A stretch of DNA of 18,637 bases. It comes from CAWUKT01 sp963923035. GTDB lineage: Bacteria; Bacteroidota; Bacteroidia; J057; JADKCL01. Each line of letters begins with the position of its first letter. Position 1 is the stretch's first letter. Location: assembly GCA_963923035.1 (NCBI GenBank), contig CAWUKT010000113.1, forward strand, positions 1-18,637, in the 5' to 3' direction. The translations under genes were made by a program, and so were the position numbers. The notes under the pieces are model-generated. The model was not told where the DNA came from. It made no database searches and was given only the letters and a program-made list of their open reading frames with translations. Positions 1 to 6,842 of the stretch are shown piece after piece.

Positions 1-45
1 TGCTCGGGACTTTAACCCTAGAGTAGCGCGCCATGCCGGGCGCAC

Positions 46-76
46 AAAAGAAAAGGGAAGCCGGCTGGCCTCCCCT
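46..76 (-). terminator. Rho-independent terminator of the outer-membrane protein gene
   Basis: Positions 55-62 and 67-74 form an 8-base stem with one mismatch around a GGCT loop. On the minus strand the hairpin is followed by a T-rich tail (46-54). It lies 26 bases past the stop of the gene ending at 102, as expected for an intrinsic terminator. Confidence 0.75.
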
Positions 77-101
77 ATGTATCAATGGTAGGAAGATTCA
101 A

Positions 102-743
102 TTAGAATGCGACCCCAACTGCGAGACCGGCACGGATGCCGATGCCGCCAAAGCTGAGTCCAGCAGATTCAGAGAATACGTCCTCGGTACCATCACAGTT
201 TTCACAGGAAGCCTTCAAAGTCGTGTTGGCTTGTGAGTACTGCGGGCCGATGAACATGTCCAACGCGAAAACATCACCGAAGAGCCACTGGTAACCCAAC
301 AGGACCCCACCGCCAATGGCGTTGATGCTGGCTGTAATTTCACCGGTAGTAACGAGTCCGGCATTGTCCGGATCTTCGATGGATCCCTCGTACTTGGTCC
401 GGATGCTGCGGTAACGCACAAACGGAGCCACATAGAGGCCGCGGGGAGCGTCTTTGGTTTTGTTCTGCGCATAATAGCGGAACTCAGGAGTGATCCCAAA
501 CCAGGTATAACCAACGCCACCGTCGACGCCGTCAGCACCAAAACCGAGGTTGACAGAGCCGATGAAGAAGCCCAACTGAGCGGACATCTTTTCATTCAGC
601 GCATATTCAGCCTGGATATTAGCAGTTACAGCGGCCAGAGAAAGCGGATTGATTTTGATTACGAGGTTTTGAGACTTGCCATGGAAAGCTCCCATCAGGA
701 ACAATCCCAGAATTGAAAGCGAAAGTAGTTTTTTCTTCAACAT
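102..743 (-). CDS. Outer-membrane beta-barrel-like protein (possibly DUF3575-type)
   Basis: 213 residues. The N-terminus has a lysine cluster, a hydrophobic stretch and a likely cleavage site near residue 24, which points to Sec export. The mature part alternates polar and aromatic or hydrophobic residues in short segments rich in glycine and tyrosine (for example GYQWLFGD and GITPEFRYYA) and ends in phenylalanine, as many outer-membrane barrels do. I read it as a small barrel of the DUF3575/porin-like kind common in Bacteroidota; no substrate can be inferred. A CxxC pair (CENC) lies in a probable loop near residue 180. The gene stands alone, with a terminator directly downstream and an AT-rich upstream region. 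The barrel class is inferred from composition and could be another small barrel family. Confidence 0.7.
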   Translation of the reverse strand: MLKKKLLSLSILGLFLMGAFHGKSQNLVIKINPLSLAAVTANIQAEYALNEKMSAQLGFFIGSVNLGFGADGVDGGVGYTWFGITPEFRYYAQNKTKDAPRGLYVAPFVRYRSIRTKYEGSIEDPDNAGLVTTGEITASINAIGGGVLLGYQWLFGDVFALDMFIGPQYSQANTTLKASCENCDGTEDVFSESAGLSFGGIGIRAGLAVGVAF

Positions 744-1129
744 AGTTAGGTGAGGTTTTTTAATTGACTATAGATAAAAAATAAATTGATACATGGATTC
801 GTTGTAGCGAAAACCGTGCCAAGGTGAACAATTGCATTCAAGATTCCCTTGACTTACCGGCAATTTACCCCAAAGAGGTAAGGCCATTTCTTCCAATAAT
901 GTTTCGTCGTTGAAATAGGTTTGACTCAATATTCTGTCAAAAGAAAGGGCTTTTATTCCAAAAATCCTACTGTTTTCGATCTGAGGGTAGAATATTCCAA
1001 ATAAAAAAGTTGAAGCGGGGAGTTGAGGGGGAGAACAGAAAAACCTCCACAAAACTGATCTCCTGATCGGACACGGCTAATTCTCTCTCCTTCGGATACT
1101 TGGGAAGTACCATTTTCGGTCGGATCCGC
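744..1129. other. Gene-free intergenic stretch
   Basis: 386 bases, more AT-rich than the flanking genes, between the barrel protein start and the DUF1801 stop. It should hold the minus-strand promoter of the barrel gene, but I find no exact TAnnTTTG box on that strand. The only exact box (916-923) is on the plus strand and leads to no gene. A 94-codon minus-strand frame (768-1052) has no recognisable protein character, and I do not call it. Confidence 0.6.
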
Positions 1130-1567
1130 CTACCGGCCCAGAAATGGCTGGTCTTTGAGTTGGTGGTAATTCAGGGCCATCTCAATGCAATCCTTGAGGG
1201 CCTCCACGGGCAATTCCCCCTCCAGGTCAAAAATGAGGGCCCGGTTTTTCTCGTACTGGAACAGGTCTCCGTACACGTGGCGGAAGGTCTCCACCAAACT
1301 GGTATTGCAATTGAAGTACAGCGCATATTGCTGCGGGGCCCGGGGCTTCCAATCCATCCGGATGGTGCTGCCCCGGGGACTGATATAACTGGGCTCCCCC
1401 CATTTCAGGGGCTCCTCAATGGAGGGAGCTGGCTTGAGTTCGGCGGCGGTTTCCAGGACCAGGCGACGCAGGCCTTCCATTTTCCCCCGCACCGCGGGGG
1501 GATACGCCTGGAATTTGGCCCGGACTTCCGGCGCCCATTCCGGAAGGACCTTCTCGCCCCGGCTCAT
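1130..1567 (-). CDS. DUF1801 (YdhG-like) domain protein
   Basis: 145 residues, essentially one DUF1801 domain. Helical N-terminal segments precede the hallmark LKWGEPSY stretch (residues 54-61). Next comes a beta-rich part with YALYFNCNTSL, then an aromatic strand and a C-terminal helix ending near the last residues. The family has no settled biochemical role; members often lie beside regulators with effector-binding domains. Its ATG overlaps the TGA of the upstream regulator gene as ATGA (1564-1567), so the two are probably translationally coupled and used together. No hairpin with a T-run follows it. Family assignment is fairly firm; function is unknown. Confidence 0.82.
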   Translation of the reverse strand: MSRGEKVLPEWAPEVRAKFQAYPPAVRGKMEGLRRLVLETAAELKPAPSIEEPLKWGEPSYISPRGSTIRMDWKPRAPQQYALYFNCNTSLVETFRHVYGDLFQYEKNRALIFDLEGELPVEALKDCIEMALNYHQLKDQPFLGR

Positions 1568-2781
1568 TGGACCGCGATGTAAAAGTCCACCTCCGCGTCG
1601 TTGGGATTCCGGGCCTTTTCTCCGAACACCTCAAAATCGGCCGAAAACGTCCGCTCCAAATCCATTTCCCAGATCTCCTGCCATTTCCGGACCACCAATC
1701 CCTGCATCAGATCGCCCTTGGCGGAGGTCTTCACGTAGCTCCCACCGCTAAAGCTGTGCCCCACCAATCCGTCGGGCACCTCGTCGAGGTGGGCCACCTG
1801 GCAGCCCAGGATGGCGGTATAGGGCTGGGTATGGTCGCCATCGTACTCCGCGTAGATGGAATACACGTCCAGGCCGAGCTTGTGGGGAATCTGCTCGGTG
1901 ATGTTTTCGGCCACGAAACGGTTCCAGAGGGCGCCGATGTCTTGGGCGGCCTGCCCATTCGCATTGGTCGTGCGGACCGAAATCCCGATGATGGAGAAGG
2001 GCTCAATGTTTACTTTTTGCATGGTCAAATCATTTGGGTTCGGAGCAAAAGTAGGAGCCGTGGGTGACAGCGGTATGTCAGGGGTCCAATTTTTTCGGCA
2101 TTGCTCGAGGTATTCCTCGAGGGTCAGGGGATGGGGGGCAAAGGTTTCCGAACTGGGGCGCACGGCTTCGATCCGGTCGAGGCGGAAGGAGCGAAATGCC
2201 TGGCGGGCCCGGCAATAAGCGATGAGCACCCAATTGTTTTGGGTGGTGTAGAGGGCAAAGGGCTCGATCTTGCGGGTGGAGGCCTGCCCGCTCAGGGACA
2301 GGTAGTCGATCTCGACCACCTGGAAATGGGCGATGTGGGATTGAAATTGGATCAAATATTGGCTGGTCTGCTCGCCGGATGAATTGTCCCGCACCTGCAA
2401 ACGATCACGTAGAAATTCCGTTTTCTCCTTCTCCGAATCCCGCAAAATGGCCCTGATCTTGGTGATGGCACTCCCGTAGCTTTCCGCCAACGATTCGTCT
2501 TTGTTCTTCCGTACCAACTGCTCCACTGTGATCAGCGCCATCGCCTCCTCCTCCGTGAACATCACCGGCGGGAGCTGGTACCCCGCCAGGATCGAATAGC
2601 CGCGCCCCTCCTCCGTGACGATGGGCACCCCGGATTGTTCCAGGGTCCGGATGTCGCGGTAGACCGTCCGGATACTTACCCCGTGCCGGTCCGCAATTTC
2701 GCGGGCAGTCACCACGCGCTTCGATTGCAGTTGGGTGAGTACTGCGGCCAAACGGGCCAATCTTGGTTTTTCCTCGGCCAT
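1564..2781 (-). CDS. HTH-WYL transcriptional regulator fused to a GyrI-like effector-binding domain
   Basis: 405 residues in three parts. Residues 5-58 are an HTH_11/DeoR-type winged helix (TAREIADRHGVSIRTVYRDI) as in YafY-like regulators. Residues 145-207 are a WYL domain; its signature reads WVLIAYC at 184-190, so the tyrosine is a valine, and FRLDRIE follows. YafY-like proteins commonly end soon after a TPDIPLS-like tail, and that tail is present at 233-239. Here the frame continues through a proline-rich linker (240-253) into a GyrI/AraC effector-binding-like domain from M254 to the end. The protein likely binds DNA and senses a ligand through the WYL and C-terminal domains; the ligand is unknown. 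It is the first gene of a coupled pair with DUF1801. M254 (ATG at 2022) could be an independent internal start. Confidence 0.85.
   Translation of the reverse strand: MAEEKPRLARLAAVLTQLQSKRVVTAREIADRHGVSIRTVYRDIRTLEQSGVPIVTEEGRGYSILAGYQLPPVMFTEEEAMALITVEQLVRKNKDESLAESYGSAITKIRAILRDSEKEKTEFLRDRLQVRDNSSGEQTSQYLIQFQSHIAHFQVVEIDYLSLSGQASTRKIEPFALYTTQNNWVLIAYCRARQAFRSFRLDRIEAVRPSSETFAPHPLTLEEYLEQCRKNWTPDIPLSPTAPTFAPNPNDLTMQKVNIEPFSIIGISVRTTNANGQAAQDIGALWNRFVAENITEQIPHKLGLDVYSIYAEYDGDHTQPYTAILGCQVAHLDEVPDGLVGHSFSGGSYVKTSAKGDLMQGLVVRKWQEIWEMDLERTFSADFEVFGEKARNPNDAEVDFYIAVQ
2046..2053 (-). promoter_or_regulatory. Internal -7 box (TACTTTTG) inside the regulator gene, before the effector-binding domain
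   Basis: On the minus strand TACTTTTG is an exact match to the Bacteroidota -7 consensus TAnnTTTG. It lies 23 bases upstream of the in-frame ATG at 2022 that opens the C-terminal domain. I found no TTG at the usual 19-base spacing, so activity is uncertain. It may be the relic promoter of a formerly separate gene. Confidence 0.4.
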
Positions 2782-2854
2782 GGTGGGAACATTATAAGGT
2801 TTTTCGGGGCGTCAATTTAAAGAATCGACGGGGATGGCGATGGTCCAGTCCCTT

Positions 2855-2888
2855 AAAAAAGGAAGGAGAGGCCGCCGAGGCCCCTCCT
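2855..2888 (-). terminator. Minus-strand terminator-like hairpin upstream of the WYL regulator
   Basis: Arms 2864-2873 and 2879-2888 pair over 10 bases with one A/C mismatch around a 5-base loop. On the minus strand a run of six T (2855-2860) follows three bases after the stem. It would stop transcripts coming from the DUF1835 side before they enter the regulator gene, although it lies about 570 bases past the DUF1835 stop. Confidence 0.55.
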
Positions 2889-3454
2889 AAGAATGGGTTT
2901 TGAATAAAAAATTACTTTTGAGTAGATATACGTTGCGTCAGTTGTTGGTCGGCCAAACTTAAGCCGAGGGCCCGGATGCCAGGGAACAGCTTGCCCTAGG
3001 GGGCAGCCATATCATGGCTTCAAGAGAGAGGTTTGGGACGACCGCCAGACGGTTTCTTCGAAGGAATTCCAAGTTGGATTTACTGTATCAAAGCAACCCG
3101 CAAAGTGCAGGGCTTGTTCACGGAACTTCGGAGAATCATGCCGCAACTGGGCTGGGCATCAGGCGATCGACTTCCTAAACGGCCCCGAAAAAGACCTAAA
3201 AAGCGTCACATATAAGATCGTGGCCCGGCTGGCACAGCGGGTTTCAAGCGTGGCAAAACATTCTTTGCCCGATTGGATTTCACCAACCAGCGGCCTGGAA
3301 GTAGGACAATATATCTTGGATTAACTGTTCTAATTATCTGATTGGGATTCCCCCAAAGCCTACACCACAATTTAGCAAAACATCGAATAAAAGTCAGGTT
3401 GCGACCCGTATGGTTAATGGTTGGAATGCATTGGCCATGAGAAGTGCTTGAGGC
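2889..3454. other. Gene-poor stretch with an unassigned open frame (possible decayed gene)
   Basis: No recognisable gene. On the plus strand an exact -7-type box (TACTTTTG, 2913-2920) precedes a frame without stops from 2926 to the TAA at 3322-3324 (132 codons). That frame has no ATG. Its second half reads like ordinary protein (for example HQAIDFLNGPEKDLKSV), and it has two cysteine pairs upstream. All three plus frames are fairly open around 3030-3170, so chance is not excluded. It could be a decayed gene, a transposase remnant or a non-coding RNA locus; I cannot assign a family. Confidence 0.3.
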
Positions 3455-4204
3455 TCAAGGATTGGACGGTGGTAAATTTTTCCATAAGCGGTAAACTGTG
3501 AGGTCGCCGAATCCATAAATGGCTTCCCGCCGGCAAAACTCTCGGAAGACGGGGCCAAACTCCTCGGTTTGGAGTTCCTCCCGCAGCGCCAGCAAGGTTT
3601 GGGTCGGGCGCCCCGGCGATCCATCGGCGGGGTGCATCGCTTCCCACGCGGCCATTGCCGGAGCCAAAAAGTCCCATTTTCCGCCCAGTTTCCCTTCCAC
3701 TTCCGACATTTTCACCTGGTCTCCCGCTTGATAGGCCGGCCACAATTCCGCCCAATCTTCCCATTCCTCTGCCCCGACTTCCCGCCTGTTTTCCCACGCC
3801 TCCTTCAAGGCTTCCTTCGACATCCCACCAAAGCCATACTGCAACTCCGCCGTCGGAAGGACCAAATGGTAACGATGGGCCTTGTTTTCCCGCCGCATCA
3901 ACCACCACACGAACCACAAGTTCACCTGGCAAAACAGGTCCCGCTCAAACCACAAATGGACCTCGCTCCCGGCCGGAATGGCCTGCATCTGCTTGAATTC
4001 AGGAACTGCTTTCGCGTAGTAACCCGCCTCCGTCTCTTCAGGCGCAGCTTCCGCCAACCAATTCGCCCGGGTCTCCCACAATTCCTCGGGAGTCGCTCCG
4101 TGGACGGAACCATCGACCAGGGCCTCCCGGGCCACCAGGACCTGACCCGGAAGATCAGGGAACATGGCCTTGAGGGCATCGCCATTCAGGATGTGATAGT
4201 GCAT
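3455..4204 (-). CDS. DUF1835 domain protein
   Basis: 249 residues starting MHYHILNGDAL. The N-terminus matches the DUF1835 pattern: a short strand, an NGD motif, a variable part, then VAREALVDGSV (residues 23-33). A mid-part rich in tryptophan (HLWFERDLFCQVNLWFVWWL, residues 83-102) is typical of the family, and the C-terminal part is helical. No signal peptide or membrane segment is evident, so it is probably cytoplasmic. The biochemical role of DUF1835 proteins is not established, and the neighbours do not help. No exact -7 box was found upstream, and no terminator lies directly downstream. Confidence 0.82.
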   Translation of the reverse strand: MHYHILNGDALKAMFPDLPGQVLVAREALVDGSVHGATPEELWETRANWLAEAAPEETEAGYYAKAVPEFKQMQAIPAGSEVHLWFERDLFCQVNLWFVWWLMRRENKAHRYHLVLPTAELQYGFGGMSKEALKEAWENRREVGAEEWEDWAELWPAYQAGDQVKMSEVEGKLGGKWDFLAPAMAAWEAMHPADGSPGRPTQTLLALREELQTEEFGPVFREFCRREAIYGFGDLTVYRLWKNLPPSNP

Positions 4205-4341
4205 GAAAAAAAGTCCGCATTTCGCAGGGGAAAAGCAAATTCAGGACGGAGTTAGAGGCAATAGTTTACCCCCAAAAAGAACTTTGGACCGGATGGGAGC
4301 AGTTAGAGAAAAACAATTAACTTGCTCGCAGAAATTTAACC

Positions 4342-4893
4342 TTGGCAGGACCAACTGACATAGCAAAGGAGCGCCAACTGGTAGCAGATCTCAAGGCCGG
4401 GCAGAAGCAGGCTTTGGAGAAACTCTACCGTAACTATGGCCCGGCATTGTACGGGGTGGTCCTGCGGGTGGTAGAAGAGGAAAACGTTGCCGAGGGAATT
4501 TTACAGGAAACTTTTGTAAAAATTTGGCAAAAAATTCAGACCTACGACGCCAAAAAAGGGCGTCTGTTTACCTGGATGCTCAATATTGCCCGCAACAAAG
4601 CCATCGACTACCGACGGTCAGCTGCATTTAAAGCCAAGCAAAAAGTCCAATCCATAGATGACTTCGTAGGTATGGCAGAAGCCGGCCCAAAGTCAGAGAT
4701 GCCGGTGGATCATATTGGCCTGAAGGAGGTGCTGTCCCAACTCAAGCCAGAATTAAAACTGATCATTGAATACGTCTATTTTAAGGGGTATACCCAAAGC
4801 GAAGTCGCCAAAGAAACGGGGATTCCGCTGGGTACGATCAAATCAAGGGTGAAAATCGCCCTGCGTGAACTTAGAAAAATCATGAACCCGTGA
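4342..4893 (+). CDS. ECF-type RNA polymerase sigma factor
   Basis: 183 residues. Sigma region 2 spans about residues 25-95: the helix ALEKLYRNYGPALYGVVLRVV, ILQETFVKIWQKI, then RLFTWMLNIARNKAIDYRR, which covers the -10 recognition part. Region 4 (about 127-178) has the HTH GYTQSEVAKETGIPLGTIKS for -35 recognition. No region 1.1 or 3 is present, so this is an extracytoplasmic-function sigma factor. The start is TTG: the in-frame stop at 4318 precludes any upstream ATG, and the next ATG falls inside region 2. The stop overlaps the anti-sigma start by 4 bases (GTGA). Together with the RskA-like partner this resembles SigK/SigL-type pairs. The target regulon cannot be seen here. Confidence 0.92.
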   Translation: MAGPTDIAKERQLVADLKAGQKQALEKLYRNYGPALYGVVLRVVEEENVAEGILQETFVKIWQKIQTYDAKKGRLFTWMLNIARNKAIDYRRSAAFKAKQKVQSIDDFVGMAEAGPKSEMPVDHIGLKEVLSQLKPELKLIIEYVYFKGYTQSEVAKETGIPLGTIKSRVKIALRELRKIMNP

Positions 4894-5753
4894 GTCCCCA
4901 GGACTACATATCGTCCGGCATCATCGAGCAGGTTCTGCTCGGAGCCGCCACCGCGGAAGAAACCGCTGAAATGTGGCGCATGGCCGAAGCCCATCCGGAA
5001 ATCGCCGCGGAAATCACGGCGGTCGAGGAGACGCTTGCCGGCCTGGCCCAGGCCGGCGCAGTCACCCCTGCCCTGGATTGGTCGGTAATCGATGCGGTGA
5101 CGGAAGGCGTCCGGCAGGACCCACCGGTAGACACCCCTCCCCCGGCGACGGCCCCCCAAGCGCCCCCCACTCCCCAGTCAAAACTGGCGTGGATGCGGGC
5201 ATGGGCAGTCATTGTCAGCCTATTACTCCTGGGCAGCCTGGTCGGACTCTTCCTCGTGTTCTCGGAACTGGGCCACGAGCGCAAGTCGCGCAAAGAGGCT
5301 GAGATGGCCAAGGAAATGGCGGAGCTTCAATTTAACGCCTGCGAATCCGCCCGGGATTCGGTGTCGGCCGACCACGCGGCGCTCTTGCGCTACCTGAAGC
5401 AAAAAGAGAACCGCCGGGTCGAGATTCTGGCCTTGGCGCCTCAGCCGGGAGTCGGCTCCGCGGCGATGGCGCTGTACGATGAGGATGCCCAGCAGATCAA
5501 GTTCCTCCTGGAAGGGGCCGAAGCGAATGAGAATGAGCGCTTTGTCTTGTGGGCGGTCAATCCCAATGGCAGCACCGAAGGTGAGATTTACGAGAACCTC
5601 GGTACCTACGACCTGAGCGCCTTCATGGGCGGCGGGGAATGGCTGGACATCGAATTGGAGAATCCGCTTGCCTTTGGCATCTCGATCGAGCAGGCGGCGA
5701 CGCCTGTGACTGCGCCCACCGACGTGGTCCACCTGGGTACGGCCTTGCCGTAG
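4890..5753 (+). CDS. Membrane anti-sigma factor with RskA-like C-terminal domain
   Basis: 287 residues from a GTG start overlapping the sigma factor stop. Residues 1-75 form a helical N-terminal domain (IIEQVLLGAATAEETAEMWRM) expected to bind and hold the sigma factor in the cytoplasm. A proline/alanine-rich linker (78-96) precedes one membrane helix (about 104-124). A charged, probably coiled segment (125-172) is followed by a C-terminal domain (about 178-280) resembling the anti-sigma-K factor RskA, with MALYDEDAQQIKFLLEG and FVLWAVNPNGS. That domain should lie outside the cytoplasmic membrane and take part in signal-dependent inactivation. No zinc-binding HxxxCxxC motif is present, so it is not of the ZAS type. 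The signal is unknown. Confidence 0.88.
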   Translation: MSPQDYISSGIIEQVLLGAATAEETAEMWRMAEAHPEIAAEITAVEETLAGLAQAGAVTPALDWSVIDAVTEGVRQDPPVDTPPPATAPQAPPTPQSKLAWMRAWAVIVSLLLLGSLVGLFLVFSELGHERKSRKEAEMAKEMAELQFNACESARDSVSADHAALLRYLKQKENRRVEILALAPQPGVGSAAMALYDEDAQQIKFLLEGAEANENERFVLWAVNPNGSTEGEIYENLGTYDLSAFMGGGEWLDIELENPLAFGISIEQAATPVTAPTDVVHLGTALP

Positions 5754-5807
5754 CCCATTTTTGCCCTGAAATCCTTACTTTTATCCCGAACCATCATCCC
5801 CATTCCC

Positions 5808-6254
5808 ATGAAATATCCCTTGGGCCTGATTGGCCTGTTCCTCATTTCCCTTTCCCTCACCACCTGCAAAAGCCGTACTTCTGGCGCTGAAACCGACGCC
5901 AAGGCTCCCGAATGCCGTCCTTTCCTCACCAAAGGGGAGATCAAGCGGGATGGTTTGATGGAAATGAAAGCCGAAATGGAGGGGGAATGCCTGAAAATCG
6001 TCGCGACTTACAGCGGCGGCTGCCAGGAGCATGCGTTCGATTTGGTGTGGAATGGGAGGATGACCAAGAGCCTGCCCCCCGTCGCCACGCTGTTCCTCTC
6101 CCACAATGGAAATGGGGACAATTGCCGCAGCGTCCGCAGCGAAACGCTCTATTTTGACCTGAAGGGGTTTGGTGAGCAGGGCGGCGACGTGATCGACCTT
6201 CAGGTCGCAGCCCAGGGACCCGACCCCGTTCGGGTCAGGTACGAAAAGCCATAA
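5808..6254 (+). CDS. Small cysteine-containing lipoprotein of unknown function
   Basis: 148 residues. A hydrophobic N-terminus ends in LTTC with C20 as the probable lipidated cysteine, so this is a likely lipoprotein. The mature part has four further cysteines (C36, C61, C72, C106), enough for two disulfides, and a beta-rich pattern with HAFDLVWNG (75-83) and LPPVATLFLSHNGNGDNC (89-106). I recognise no named family. It begins 54 bases after the anti-sigma gene on the same strand with no terminator between, so it may be the third gene of the sigma operon or a target of it; this is inference. An inverted repeat at 6217-6236, inside the last codons, lacks a T-run. Confidence 0.75.
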   Translation: MKYPLGLIGLFLISLSLTTCKSRTSGAETDAKAPECRPFLTKGEIKRDGLMEMKAEMEGECLKIVATYSGGCQEHAFDLVWNGRMTKSLPPVATLFLSHNGNGDNCRSVRSETLYFDLKGFGEQGGDVIDLQVAAQGPDPVRVRYEKP

Positions 6255-6394
6255 AGTTCGTTGGGGATTGATACTCGGGAAGAAGCCGCTTAACAAATTA
6301 AGTTGCAAATACAATTCTTCATTGGAATCAAAGTGGTATAAAATTCATTTTCATTCAGTTGGGCGACCACAGTACCGGCCAAATCCAAAAAACA

Positions 6395-6425
6395 TTTTCT
6401 CTTTAGTGAGAAAAAGCTAAATTTG
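6395..6425 (+). promoter_or_regulatory. Promoter of the HU-TPR-RNase G operon
   Basis: TAAATTTG at 6418-6425 is an exact match to the Bacteroidota -7 box TAnnTTTG, placing the start of transcription near 6432 and giving a leader of about 95 bases. A perfect 7-base inverted repeat (TTTTCTC 6395-6401, GAGAAAA 6408-6414) sits just upstream over the expected -33 region, where no clear TTG is seen. It could be an operator or chance AT-rich symmetry. Confidence 0.6.
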
Positions 6426-6526
6426 CATCCTCGCTTATTTCCCTTGAAGCAACTTGCTAGTGCTTAGAGAGTTATGAGTGTTGGAAAAAATTGATCTTTT
6501 GGTGTTAACTTAAAATAATAGAAGCA

Positions 6527-6829
6527 GTGACGAAGGCCGAAGTAATCCAGGAAATCGCGAACAAGACCGGAGTTGACAAAGCGGATGTCTCCGCAACTAT
6601 CGAGGCATTTTTCAAAGTGGTAAAGAACGCTCTCGCCGAGCATGAAAATGTCTACTTCCGCAATTTCGGTTCCTTTGTAGTGAAGAAGCGGGCCCAAAAA
6701 GTGGCACGTATCATCTCCAAGAACAAGTCCATCATTATCCCTGAGCACTATATTCCGGCCTTCAAGCCGGCCAAGAGCTTTGTGGGTAAAGTAAAAGATA
6801 GTACTGTAAAGAAGCCCGTAGAGGCTTAA
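6527..6829 (+). CDS. HU/IHF-family DNA-binding protein
   Basis: 100 residues from a GTG start. The fold signature is clear: an N-terminal helical dimerisation part (TKAEVIQEIANKTGVDKADV), the central NFGSFVVKKR (46-55), then the arm and return strand ending IPEHYIPAFKPAKSF (71-85). In classic HU the arm tip reads GRNPxTG with an intercalating proline. Here it reads ISKNKS (63-68), so the proline is absent, as I recall for Bacteroidota HU-like proteins. It bends or coats DNA in the nucleoid. It is first in an operon, 13 bases before the TPR gene. The absence of an ATG is unusual but the alignment supports this start. Confidence 0.93.
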   Translation: MTKAEVIQEIANKTGVDKADVSATIEAFFKVVKNALAEHENVYFRNFGSFVVKKRAQKVARIISKNKSIIIPEHYIPAFKPAKSFVGKVKDSTVKKPVEA

Positions 6830-6842
6830 AATTGGCACAACT

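Noticed and set aside
768..1052. 94-codon minus-strand frame upstream of the barrel protein gene
   Set aside because: AT-rich, no family resemblance, no promoter or hairpin of its own; its span covers the region where the barrel gene promoter must lie.
3569..4255. 228-codon plus-strand frame antisense to the DUF1835 gene
   Set aside because: Low-complexity proline/arginine/phenylalanine-rich translation, whereas the minus frame matches a known family.
6217..6236. Perfect 7-base inverted repeat at the end of the lipoprotein gene, considered as a terminator
   Set aside because: It lies inside the coding sequence and is not followed by a T-run.
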